From Bradyrhizobium tropiciagri (lineage in GTDB: Bacteria > Pseudomonadota > Alphaproteobacteria > Rhizobiales > Xanthobacteraceae): a stretch of 64,000 nucleotides of DNA. Position 1 is the stretch's first letter; each line of letters begins with the position of its first letter. Below are positions 26,467-34,412 of the stretch, one piece after another. The notes under the pieces are model-generated. The model did not search any database, was not told the origin of the DNA, and was given only the letters and a program-made list of their open reading frames with translations. The stretch spans positions 434,001 to 498,000 of the forward strand of contig NZ_JAFCKH010000005.1 in the NCBI RefSeq assembly GCF_018130505.1, given 5' to 3'. A program made the position numbers and the translations under genes.

Positions 26467-27644
26467 TACGGCCCGACCTTCCGTTGAAACGCCGACAGCA
26501 CCGCACCGAGCGCCAGCATCGCCGCCGAGACGTTTAGCGCAAACGATAGGCTGCCGACGGCGTCGGTGATGGCGCCGACCACGATCGGGCCCAGCGTCTG
26601 GCCGATGCCGAAGGCGATCGTCATCGCGGCGATCGCGGTCGGCCAGGATTCCGGTGGGTAGTTGAAGCGGACGAAGGCGGTGGTGGAGCCGACCACCGCG
26701 AAGAAGGCGACGCCGAACACCAGCGCCGAGAAGGCGAGCAGCAGCGGCGAATGGCCGAAGATCGGCAGTGCGGCGCCGAGCGCATTCATGCCGAGGATGA
26801 TCGTGGTGGCGAGCCCGCCGCGGTCGAGCGCCAGCACGCGCCGCCAGACCCAGGGCGTCACGAAGGCGCTGAGGCCGATCAGGCTCCAGAATGCGCTCTG
26901 TGCCGCCGCACCGCCGCCGCCGTCGCGGACATAGGCGATCATGAACGTCATGTAGGCGATGTAGCCGGCGCCGAACAGGAAGTAGCCGGCGAGATAGATC
27001 AGCACCGGCATGACCGCGAACTGCGTCCGCACGATGCTGCCGGCGGCGGCGCCGGCATGGAACGGCGCCAGCAGCAGCGGCGCCGTCATGATCGCGGAGA
27101 GCAAGGTCATCGCCCACCACACGATCCACCACGAGCCCGCGCCGAAGCCTTGCAGCACGAACGGGGCGATGAGGCCGGATGCCAGGATGCCGATGCCGGG
27201 CCCGGCATAGAACAGGCTGAGCAGGAAGTTGGCGCGTTCGGGACGCGACTGCGCGATGGTCGCGGCCAGCGCGCCGCCGCCGACGAAACCGATCGCAGCG
27301 GCAAAGCCGGCCAACAGGCGGGCGAAGCTCAGCACCGTGAAATTCCCTGACAGGGCGCACAGCGCCAGCGACAGCACGCAGGCCAGCGTCGACCATCGCA
27401 CCGAGGTCGCAAGCCCGAAGCGCTGGATGATGCGCGAGGCCAGCAGTGCGCCGACCAGGTAGCCGGCGGCGTTGATCGTATTCATGAAGCCGGCGGCCGA
27501 ATAGGACCAGGCCAGCGAGTCCCGCATGTCGGGCAGCACCAGCGAGTAGGCAAAACGGCCGATGCCGAGCCCGACGGTCGGTGCCAGCGACAGGATCAGG
27601 ATCAGCTGCGCGGGATGCGGGTAGGACGGGGTTGGCGCTCTCAC
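26466..27644 (-). CDS. YbfB/YjiJ family MFS transporter
   Basis: 392 residues with 12 predicted helices and no long central loop. The N-terminal LAPTVGLGIGRFAYSLVLPDM is the YbfB/YjiJ signature. The start is GTG 27644, preceded by a well-placed GGAG. Substrates of this family are largely unknown, although some export sugars, amino acids or drugs. The gene points toward the cytochrome/Mo pair but is convergent with it. Confidence 0.88.
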   Translation of the reverse strand: MRAPTPSYPHPAQLILILSLAPTVGLGIGRFAYSLVLPDMRDSLAWSYSAAGFMNTINAAGYLVGALLASRIIQRFGLATSVRWSTLACVLSLALCALSGNFTVLSFARLLAGFAAAIGFVGGGALAATIAQSRPERANFLLSLFYAGPGIGILASGLIAPFVLQGFGAGSWWIVWWAMTLLSAIMTAPLLLAPFHAGAAAGSIVRTQFAVMPVLIYLAGYFLFGAGYIAYMTFMIAYVRDGGGGAAAQSAFWSLIGLSAFVTPWVWRRVLALDRGGLATTIILGMNALGAALPIFGHSPLLLAFSALVFGVAFFAVVGSTTAFVRFNYPPESWPTAIAAMTIAFGIGQTLGPIVVGAITDAVGSLSFALNVSAAMLALGAVLSAFQRKVGP

Positions 27645-27724
27645 AATTCACTCCGGCAAGGCGGACATTCTGGCAGGCCACGGCGATCCTGCCCAGCGCT
27701 CAAGCAGCAACGGTGTCTTGCACA

Positions 27725-28588
27725 TCAGGCAATCAGCACCAGCGCCACGCCGATCACGGTCAGCCCGGTTCCGAACACGATCCGTCTGGTGATCTGGATG
27801 TGCTTGAGCATGACCGCGCTCAGCAGCACCGTGACCAGCGGGTAGATCGCGGCGATCGGCGCCACCAGCGTGATCGGGCCGTGGCGGACCGCGGCGAACA
27901 GGCTGAGCGCGCTGAGCCCGTTGCTGATCCCGGTGAGCGCGAACCAGAAGCGGCCCTCGCGCGGCGCTTGCACGATGAAGCTACCGGTGCGGATCCGCTG
28001 TACGGTCAGCACCACCAGCGACGACATCACATAGCCGATCAGGCAGGCCCATAGCGGGCTCGGCCAGATCGCAAGTCCGAGTTTTGCAATAGGCGGTACG
28101 ATGCCCCGTACCAGCGCGCTTGCCAGCGGCAGCAACAGCGCCCAGCTGCGCCAATGGCCGAGATCGCGCGGCCGCGTCACGGTGATGATTGCGGCTCCCG
28201 CCACCGCGACGATGAGGCCGATCAGCTGTTGCGGCTGCAACGGCTCCTGCAGCAGCAGCACTGCGGCGGTGACCGAGAACAGCGGCGCGAGATTGCCGAG
28301 GGTCGAGGTGATGACCGGGCCGAGCGCCCGGTTCGAGGCGAAAGTCAGCAGCGTCAGCGAGGCCGGGAAGAACAGGCCGATCGCCATGAAGATCGGCAGC
28401 GCTCGCCACACCACCGCCTCGCCCTGCAGGAGCAGCGGCGAGGCCAGCAGGAACAGCAGGGTGAAGGAGGGTACGCTGATCGCGGCGCCCGACAACGGCT
28501 CGACCGTGCGCAGGCCAAGCTGCGCCAGCGCCACCCCGGCGCCGAGGAGAATGGCCGAGGCGAAGGCGTAGACGATGGCTGCGGTCAT
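27725..28588 (-). CDS. EamA/DMT family transporter
   Basis: 287 residues from ATG 28588 (MTAAIVYAFASAILLG). There are ten hydrophobic helices in two EamA repeats, with SALVRGIVPPIAKLGLAIWPSPL opening the second. The C-terminal motif HIQITRRIVFGTGLTVIG is typical. DMT proteins export amino acids or other metabolites. The longer frame upstream (to 28687) is Lys/Pro-rich with no membrane character and is not used. Confidence 0.87.
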   Translation of the reverse strand: MTAAIVYAFASAILLGAGVALAQLGLRTVEPLSGAAISVPSFTLLFLLASPLLLQGEAVVWRALPIFMAIGLFFPASLTLLTFASNRALGPVITSTLGNLAPLFSVTAAVLLLQEPLQPQQLIGLIVAVAGAAIITVTRPRDLGHWRSWALLLPLASALVRGIVPPIAKLGLAIWPSPLWACLIGYVMSSLVVLTVQRIRTGSFIVQAPREGRFWFALTGISNGLSALSLFAAVRHGPITLVAPIAAIYPLVTVLLSAVMLKHIQITRRIVFGTGLTVIGVALVLIA

Positions 28589-28708
28589 GAGGTCCGTCTT
28601 GTTGGCTTCTTGGGGCGCGGATGGCTTTTCGGGCCATTTTGGCCCTGCGCGGGGTGCCTTGCCAATCGGTGCCGGGCGTTTTAGCACTCCGGCCGGATTT
28701 CCCTAGCT

Positions 28709-28765
28709 CGTCATGCTCGGGCTTGCCCCGGGCATCTGGATTGCCGGCGAAACTCCGGCAATGAC
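28709..28765. repeat. Short palindromic repeat before leuB
   Basis: The element combines a GCTCGGGCTTGCCCCGGGC hairpin with GATTGCCGG...CCGGCAATGAC-like arms. Its ends (CGTCATG and CAATGAC) resemble those of the other palindromic repeats in this window. It lies in the leuB leader, close to where a promoter or 5' UTR would be. Confidence 0.55.
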
Positions 28766-28793
28766 AACAAACCGCACCTTCGAGGTAACGACC

Positions 28794-29906
28794 ATGGCGA
28801 CCCATAAACTGCTGCTTCTCCCCGGCGACGGCATCGGCCCCGAAGTGATGGGCGAGGTGCAGCGCCTGATCGACTGGCTGAATGCGCAGGGCATTGCGAA
28901 ATTCGAGACCGAGCAGGGCCTGGTCGGCGGCTCCGCCTATGACGCCCACAAGGTGTCGATCTCCGAGGGTGACATGGCCAAGGCCACCGCGGCGGACGCC
29001 GTGATCTTCGGCGCGGTCGGCGGTCCGAAGTGGGACAGCGTTCCCTATGAACAGCGGCCCGAAGCCGGCCTGTTGCGCCTGCGCAAGGATCTCGGCCTGT
29101 TCGCCAATCTGCGCCCGGCGGTGTGCTACCCGGCGCTGGCGGAAGCCTCGAGCCTGAAGCGCGACGTGGTCGAGGGCCTCGACATCATGATCGTGCGCGA
29201 GCTTACCGGCGGCGTCTATTTCGGCGAACCGAAGACCATCACCGATCTCGGCAACGGCCAGAAGCGCGCGGTCGACACCCAGGTCTACGACACCTACGAG
29301 ATCGAGCGCATCGGACGCGTCGCCTTCGACCTGGCGCGCAAGCGCAAGAACAAGGTGACGTCGATGGAGAAGCGCAACGTCATGAAGTCGGGCGTGCTCT
29401 GGAACGAGGTCATGACCCAGGTTCACGCGCGCGAATACAAGGACGTCACGCTGGAGCATCAGCTCGCCGATTCCGGCGGCATGAACCTCGTCAAGGCGCC
29501 GAAGCAGTTCGACGTCATCGTGACCGACAATCTGTTCGGCGACATGCTGTCTGACATCGCGGCGATGCTGACCGGCTCGCTCGGCATGCTGCCGTCGGCT
29601 TCGCTCGGCGAGATCGACGCCAAGACCAAGAAGCGCCGCTCGCTGTTCGAGCCGGTGCACGGCTCGGCGCCCGACATCGCCGGCAAGGGCCTCGCCAACC
29701 CGATCGCGATGATCTCCTCGTTCGGCATGGCGCTGCGCTACTCGTTCGACATGGGCGCGCTCGCCGACAAGGTCGACGCGGCGATCGCAGCCGTGCTCGC
29801 CAGCGGCCTGCGCACTGCCGACATCAAGTCGGAAGGCACCACGGCTGCCAGCACGACGCAGATGGGCGAGGCGATCCTGAAGGAATTGCAGAAGCTGCAC
29901 GTGTGA
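28794..29906 (+). CDS. leuB: 3-isopropylmalate dehydrogenase
   Basis: 370 residues from ATG 28794 ([18 protein letters not shown]). Visible motifs are the substrate-binding [13 protein letters not shown], the catalytic [10 protein letters not shown] region and the metal/NAD-binding [20 protein letters not shown] with GSAPDIAGK. It oxidises and decarboxylates 3-isopropylmalate to 2-ketoisocaproate in leucine synthesis, using NAD+. leuD and leuC are 10-14 kb away on the opposite strand rather than in one operon. Confidence 0.97.
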   Translation: MATHKLLLLPGDGIGPEVMGEVQRLIDWLNAQGIAKFETEQGLVGGSAYDAHKVSISEGDMAKATAADAVIFGAVGGPKWDSVPYEQRPEAGLLRLRKDLGLFANLRPAVCYPALAEASSLKRDVVEGLDIMIVRELTGGVYFGEPKTITDLGNGQKRAVDTQVYDTYEIERIGRVAFDLARKRKNKVTSMEKRNVMKSGVLWNEVMTQVHAREYKDVTLEHQLADSGGMNLVKAPKQFDVIVTDNLFGDMLSDIAAMLTGSLGMLPSASLGEIDAKTKKRRSLFEPVHGSAPDIAGKGLANPIAMISSFGMALRYSFDMGALADKVDAAIAAVLASGLRTADIKSEGTTAASTTQMGEAILKELQKLHV

Positions 29907-29917
29907 CGCCCACGCCG

Positions 29918-30019
29918 TCATTCCGGGGCATCGCGCAGCGATGAACCCTCAGGTGCGCAATTGCGCACCGAGAATCTCGAGATTCCGGGTCTGGTCCTTC
30001 GGACCATCCCGGAATGACA
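29918..30019. repeat. Palindromic intergenic repeat, family B, copy 2
   Basis: The ends are GTCATTCCGGGG and CCCGGAATGAC, with the same inner GAATCTCGAGATTCCGGGTC core as the copy at 14281-14361. An extra palindrome, GGTGCGCAATTGCGCACC, is inserted near the left third. Confidence 0.85.
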
Positions 30020-30028
30020 GCCAAAACA

Positions 30029-30052
30029 AAAATGGCCGGGCCCGGCCATTTT
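30029..30052. terminator. Bidirectional terminator between leuB and a convergent hypothetical gene
   Basis: The perfect 24-base palindrome is made of AAAATGGCCGGG followed directly by CCCGGCCATTTT. T or A runs lie on both sides, so it can stop leuB (rightward) and the hypothetical gene ending at 30077 (leftward). Confidence 0.82.
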
Positions 30053-30076
30053 CGCGTCGGCAGATCGCCAAAAATA

Positions 30077-30481
30077 TCAATACAGCGGGAAATTCCGCGG
30101 ATAGCCGCCGAGATCGCCGGGCGGGCTGAGCGGCTGGCGATCGATCGGCTGGTTCTTGTTCTCGCGCGCGAACGAGGGATAGCCGACGTCCGCCGGGAAG
30201 GCGTAGTCGTTGAACTTGCGGTCGCCCGGCAGTACTTCGGTGCCGGCATCGAGCCACGAGCGGGTGGTGACGTAGACGCGGGTGCGCGGGCCCTGCTGGT
30301 AGACGCGGTTCGGACCCTGCGCGCCGTAATAGCGGCGGCCGTCGCGGTCGTACTGCTCCTGCTGCTTGCGCTTGCTCGGCGACTGCGCGCTGGCGGCGGT
30401 GACACTGAGCGCGGTTGCGGTGACGGCAGCCGCGGCAAGCAACACCACGAGCTTGTTCGCGGCAGGGAATTTCAAGGTCAT
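30077..30481 (-). CDS. Small secreted hypothetical protein
   Basis: 134 residues from ATG 30481. The signal peptide is residues 1-32 (LVVLLAAAAVTATALSVTAA, then SAQ). The mature part is rich in Arg, Tyr, Gln and Pro (KRKQQEQYDRDGRRYYGAQG) and contains VYVTTRSWLDAGTEVLPGDR. It is the type of short periplasmic protein common in Bradyrhizobium. No known domain recognised. A bidirectional terminator lies just downstream. Confidence 0.72.
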   Translation of the reverse strand: MTLKFPAANKLVVLLAAAAVTATALSVTAASAQSPSKRKQQEQYDRDGRRYYGAQGPNRVYQQGPRTRVYVTTRSWLDAGTEVLPGDRKFNDYAFPADVGYPSFARENKNQPIDRQPLSPPGDLGGYPRNFPLY

Positions 30482-30671
30482 CGCATCCTCGTCAGTACGG
30501 CCCCGGATCGGGGCTGGCGCGTTCGCCAAAATCACTTGGAACATATTGTAGCCGCGATGGGCGGGCCGTCACTAGGTCAATTGCGCCACACCGCCGGACA
30601 TAATGCGGCGGGAAGCGCAAAAGTTTCATGAAAACCAGTACGTTGCCCAGGGCTCCGCCATGGTGTTGCCA

Positions 30672-31469
30672 TCAAAAGGCGCCGCGCAGCCGCGGGTTCT
30701 CGCTGCCCATCACCCAGTCGGACGACAGCGCCGGCGCGCCGGAGGTAACGCAGTCGGTGCGCTTCAGCTCGGCATGGGCGAACAGCCCGGCCAGCCGCGG
30801 GTCATTGCCGGCCGCCAGCAGGGTCAGCCGGTTCAGCATGCAGGCGATCGCGGCGCGCTGGGCCGGCAGGCCGGCGCCCTGGCAGGTCCAGCCGGAGATC
30901 CGGATATCGGGCGCGTCGACCTGCTTGAGGAAGCCGAGGCAGGTGCGGCCACCGTCGCGCTGGGCCGGGCGCAGCAGCGTCACGCTGCCGAACTTGCTGT
31001 CGATGATCCCCGCCGCCTCGAGCTCGCGCGTGCCGCCTGGGTCGAGGCGCGCGGCGATCTCGGCGATCGCGGGACCCGCGGCCTCGCCGCCGGGACGGTA
31101 GATTTCCAGCTCGGCCGCCGGCGCGCCGGCGGCGTCGGCCCAACGGAGGACGTCCTTGCGGCCGCCCTCGGGATGCCGGAGCACTTCGTAAGTCTCTGGT
31201 TTATCTCGCGGATCGAGCCGGCTGATGGCGAAGGCCGGTGCCGGACGGCTGGCCGGGCTCCAGCCCGCGGCGGCGGCCGGCGCCGCCATTGCCGTTGCGT
31301 CCGGCAGTTGCTTCCATAGATAGTTGCCAAGGGCGACGAACAGCGCGAGCACGGCGACATAGGCGAACAGCCGGGAGAGCGTGGCGTAGACCTCGTCGAC
31401 GAGGCCCGTCAGTGCCGACGCCATTCCCGTATGATGGGGTGCGGCCGGATCGGCCTGAAATAAACGCAT
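30672..31469 (-). CDS. Membrane-anchored hypothetical protein with periplasmic domain
   Basis: 265 residues from ATG 31469 (MRLFQADPAAPHH). One hydrophobic helix is visible at about 32-53 (LFAYVAVLALFVALGNYLW). The remaining 200 residues look extracytoplasmic, with Cys in RTCLGFLKQ, SGWTCQGAG, AIACMLNR and KRTDCVTSG that could form disulfides. I do not recognise a family. It is divergent from asd with a 115-bp gap. Confidence 0.72.
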   Translation of the reverse strand: MRLFQADPAAPHHTGMASALTGLVDEVYATLSRLFAYVAVLALFVALGNYLWKQLPDATAMAAPAAAAGWSPASRPAPAFAISRLDPRDKPETYEVLRHPEGGRKDVLRWADAAGAPAAELEIYRPGGEAAGPAIAEIAARLDPGGTRELEAAGIIDSKFGSVTLLRPAQRDGGRTCLGFLKQVDAPDIRISGWTCQGAGLPAQRAAIACMLNRLTLLAAGNDPRLAGLFAHAELKRTDCVTSGAPALSSDWVMGSENPRLRGAF

Positions 31470-31584
31470 TAAAACGCTCAAATGCACGCAACGTTGTCTT
31501 GACGGGCTTTCTCGCATAGAAGCGCTGCCTCTTCCCTTTCCGCTGCTAGCGGGGGAGCAGGCATTTTTCGTCGGAGAGTGAACG

Positions 31585-32619
31585 ATGGGTTACAAAGTCG
31601 CGGTGGTCGGAGCGACCGGCAATGTCGGGCGCGAAATGCTCAACATTCTCGACGAACGCAAATTCCCCGCCGACGAGGTCGTCGTGCTGGCCTCGCGCCG
31701 CAGCGTCGGCATCGAGGTCTCCTATGGCGACCGCACCCTGAAGGTGAAGGCGCTCGAGCACTATGATTTCTCCGACGTCGACATCTGCCTGATGTCGGCC
31801 GGTGGCTCGGTCTCGAAGGAATGGTCGCCCAAGATCGGCGCCGCCGGCGCGGTCGTGATCGACAATTCCTCGGCCTGGCGCATGGACCCGGACGTGCCGT
31901 TGATCGTGCCGGAGGTGAATGCGGATGCCGCCGCGGGCTTCACCAAGAAGAACATCATCGCCAACCCGAACTGCTCGACCGCGCAGCTCGTCGTCGCGCT
32001 GAAGCCGCTGCACGACAAGGCGACCATCACCCGCGTCGTGGTCTCGACCTATCAATCGGTGTCGGGCGCCGGCAAGGATGCGATGGACGAATTGTTCTCG
32101 CAGACCAAGGCCGTCTACACCAATGACGAGCTGATCAATAAGAAATTCCCGAAGCGCATCGCCTTCAACGTCATCCCGCACATCGACGTCTTCATGGAAG
32201 ACGGCTTCACCAAGGAAGAGTGGAAGATGATGGCGGAGACCAAGAAGATCCTCGATCCGAAGATCAAGCTCACCGCGACCTGTGTGCGCGTGCCGGTCTT
32301 CGTCGGCCATTCCGAGGCCGTCAACGTCGAGTTCGCCGATCCGATCAGCGCCGACGAAGCGCGCAACATCCTGCGCAACGCGCCAGGCTGCCTCGTGATC
32401 GACAAGCACGAGCCGGGCGGCTACGTCACGCCGTACGAGGCCGCCGGCGAGGACGCCACCTATATCAGCCGCATCCGCGAGGACGCGACGGTGGAGAACG
32501 GCCTGTCGTTCTGGTGCGTGTCGGACAATCTGCGCAAGGGCGCTGCGCTCAACGCCGTGCAGATCGCCGAAGTCCTGATCAACCGCAAACTGATCACCGC
32601 GAAGAAGCAGGCGGCCTGA
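31585..32619 (+). CDS. asd: Aspartate-semialdehyde dehydrogenase
   Basis: 344 residues. The NADP-binding motif is VVGATGNVGREML. The catalytic Cys130 lies in NPNCSTAQLV, and the His of the active site is in the IPHIDVF region. It makes aspartate semialdehyde for Lys/DAP, Met and Thr synthesis. The dapF gene of the same pathway is 20 kb away. A ribosome site GGAGAGTGAACG precedes the ATG. Confidence 0.96.
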   Translation: MGYKVAVVGATGNVGREMLNILDERKFPADEVVVLASRRSVGIEVSYGDRTLKVKALEHYDFSDVDICLMSAGGSVSKEWSPKIGAAGAVVIDNSSAWRMDPDVPLIVPEVNADAAAGFTKKNIIANPNCSTAQLVVALKPLHDKATITRVVVSTYQSVSGAGKDAMDELFSQTKAVYTNDELINKKFPKRIAFNVIPHIDVFMEDGFTKEEWKMMAETKKILDPKIKLTATCVRVPVFVGHSEAVNVEFADPISADEARNILRNAPGCLVIDKHEPGGYVTPYEAAGEDATYISRIREDATVENGLSFWCVSDNLRKGAALNAVQIAEVLINRKLITAKKQAA

Positions 32620-32631
32620 GGCTTAACAGCC

Positions 32632-33735
32632 ATGCGCCGATTGGCTCTGATGACTGCCCTGGTTGGTGCGGGTGTTGGTGGATTGGCAATGGCGGAAAGT
32701 CCGACAGACGCGCAGGTACGCGAGTATCTTGATCGATCCTACCCGTTCATCGAACAGAACGCCCCGCCGCCGGGACGCTGGACGTCGTATGAAAACAACC
32801 AGCCCGGACGAAAATGGACCGGCGCGTCGCGGTGGAGTGTTCGGCACGGCGAAGCGGTTGTTCGATGGAGCCTTGGAGAGCCTCACTATGTGACTGGCGC
32901 CAAATTGGCCGACGGCGCGCTCGTCAATGCCAGCCGAGTGGATAGCGACAATTGGCGCTATCAAGTCTCGGAAAAGCCGCGCCGTTGGGTGCATGGTACG
33001 ATTGATATTGGTCCGGATCGCGTCGTCTTCACACCGGGGAAACAGCCGGGATATTCGACGCCTGTTCCGCACCAATATCCCGACCTCGAAGTCGATCTTG
33101 CCGGAGACGAGGCGCTTCGAGCACGCTTGCTGGATGAGGACTTCGCGGACGCATTGTACGCCTATTTGAAGAACCAGAGCTTCTTCAAGGAGGGCGGCGA
33201 TCGAATCCAATCGATGGGGTTGTCCGGAACGGCGGGGATGGTTGCTAATCTGCGCGGGCAAGGCGACGTCTATACCGACTACTATCCGCATGGCGGCCGA
33301 GTTCCGCTCAGTGATCTTTCCCACGCCACACATCGCGAAATGGATGCTGAAGAAGCCGCGCGCGAAGCGGCGTTGACCGCTCGGTTCGTGGAGATCAAAG
33401 CCATCCTGGACCGGCTGGGATGGCGCCGCGCAACGCTCGAGGACCGAAAGTTTGCCGCAGTGGCCACGCGAAGCGATTTGGGGTCCTGGGAAGCGCGGCC
33501 GGAAGGGAGTGCGCCGGATTGGGCGGCAAGAATTCCGGCGCCTCGATTGTCGCCCCCCGGCGCAATCCGTCTTGTCGCGAAGCCCCGTAGTCAGATGACG
33601 GAGGCCGAACGCGCTCGTGACGAAGAAATCGCAAGTGGCACGTTGCGGAAACGGCTGCACTCGTTGGCGATGAGTGGACGGATATCTGAGATTGAGTATC
33701 GAGAGATGGTCGGCCGGATCGCCAACATTCCTTGA
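32632..33735 (+). CDS. Secreted hypothetical protein, AT-richer than its neighbours
   Basis: 367 residues starting 12 bp after asd. The signal peptide is MRRLALMTALVGAGVGGLAM, with a cleavage site near AMA-ES. The mature protein has no transmembrane segment and contains TDAQVREYLDRSYPFIEQNA, a Trp-rich section (RWTSYENNQPGRKWTGASRW) and a C-terminal charged helix (TEAERARDEEIAS). No family recognised. The sequence is clearly less GC-rich and uses more A/T-ending codons than asd or yqhA, so transfer is possible. A long frame on the opposite strand lacks a signal peptide and is taken as a shadow. Confidence 0.72.
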   Translation: MRRLALMTALVGAGVGGLAMAESPTDAQVREYLDRSYPFIEQNAPPPGRWTSYENNQPGRKWTGASRWSVRHGEAVVRWSLGEPHYVTGAKLADGALVNASRVDSDNWRYQVSEKPRRWVHGTIDIGPDRVVFTPGKQPGYSTPVPHQYPDLEVDLAGDEALRARLLDEDFADALYAYLKNQSFFKEGGDRIQSMGLSGTAGMVANLRGQGDVYTDYYPHGGRVPLSDLSHATHREMDAEEAAREAALTARFVEIKAILDRLGWRRATLEDRKFAAVATRSDLGSWEARPEGSAPDWAARIPAPRLSPPGAIRLVAKPRSQMTEAERARDEEIASGTLRKRLHSLAMSGRISEIEYREMVGRIANIP

Positions 33736-33801
33736 CAATCAACCGTCGACTGTCATTTTCGAACGGCCGCATACGAACAGACGCTAGGGACCGGACCAGC
33801 A

Positions 33802-34356
33802 ATGACGGAAGATCCGGTGACCTACCGGCCCAATCCGACCCTGAAGCGCGTCGAAACCGGGTTCGAGAGCCTGCTGTTCAATAGCCGATGGCTGATGGCG
33901 CCGTTCTATTTCGGTCTCGTCGTCAGCCTCGCGGCGCTGCTGCTGAAGTTCTGCATGGAGCTTTGGCACTTCATTCTGCATGTGCCTTACGCCAAGGAAT
34001 CCGACATCATCCTCGGCGTGCTCACGCTGATCGACATCTCGCTGACCGGCAACCTGATCCTGATCGTGGTGTTTTCCGGCTACGAGAACTTCGTCTCCAA
34101 GATCGATCCGGCCGGGCATCCGGATTGGCCGGACTGGATGACCAAGGTCGATTTCGGCGGCCTGAAGCAGAAGTTGCTGGCCTCCATCGTCGCGATCTCG
34201 GCGATTCAGGTGCTGAAGGCGTTTATGAACATCGACACCGCGTTCGATCCGAGCAAGCTCGCCTGGCTGGTCGGCGTGCACCTGGTATTCGTGGTCTCGT
34301 CCTTCATGCTCGCGATCTCCGACCGTTGGGGTAGCGGCGGTCACGGCGGCGAATAG
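33802..34356 (+). CDS. YqhA family (UPF0114) membrane protein
   Basis: 184 residues. It has three to four hydrophobic helices: FYFGLVVSLAALLLKFCMEL, VLTLIDISLTGNLILIVVFS, LLASIVAISAIQVLKAF and the final LVGVHLVFVVSSFMLAISD. The N-terminal ETGFESLLFNSRWLMAP is a YqhA signature. The role is not well defined. Confidence 0.88.
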   Translation: MTEDPVTYRPNPTLKRVETGFESLLFNSRWLMAPFYFGLVVSLAALLLKFCMELWHFILHVPYAKESDIILGVLTLIDISLTGNLILIVVFSGYENFVSKIDPAGHPDWPDWMTKVDFGGLKQKLLASIVAISAIQVLKAFMNIDTAFDPSKLAWLVGVHLVFVVSSFMLAISDRWGSGGHGGE

Positions 34357-34412
34357 CCAAGGCACCGCGGCGAACGGAACAGCCGGTCCTTACGTTTCCT
34401 CCGGCGCCTCCT

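Noticed and set aside
32623-33738. 371-codon minus-strand frame opposite the AT-richer orphan
   Set aside because: No signal peptide or domain; the plus-strand frame has a signal peptide and follows asd directly.
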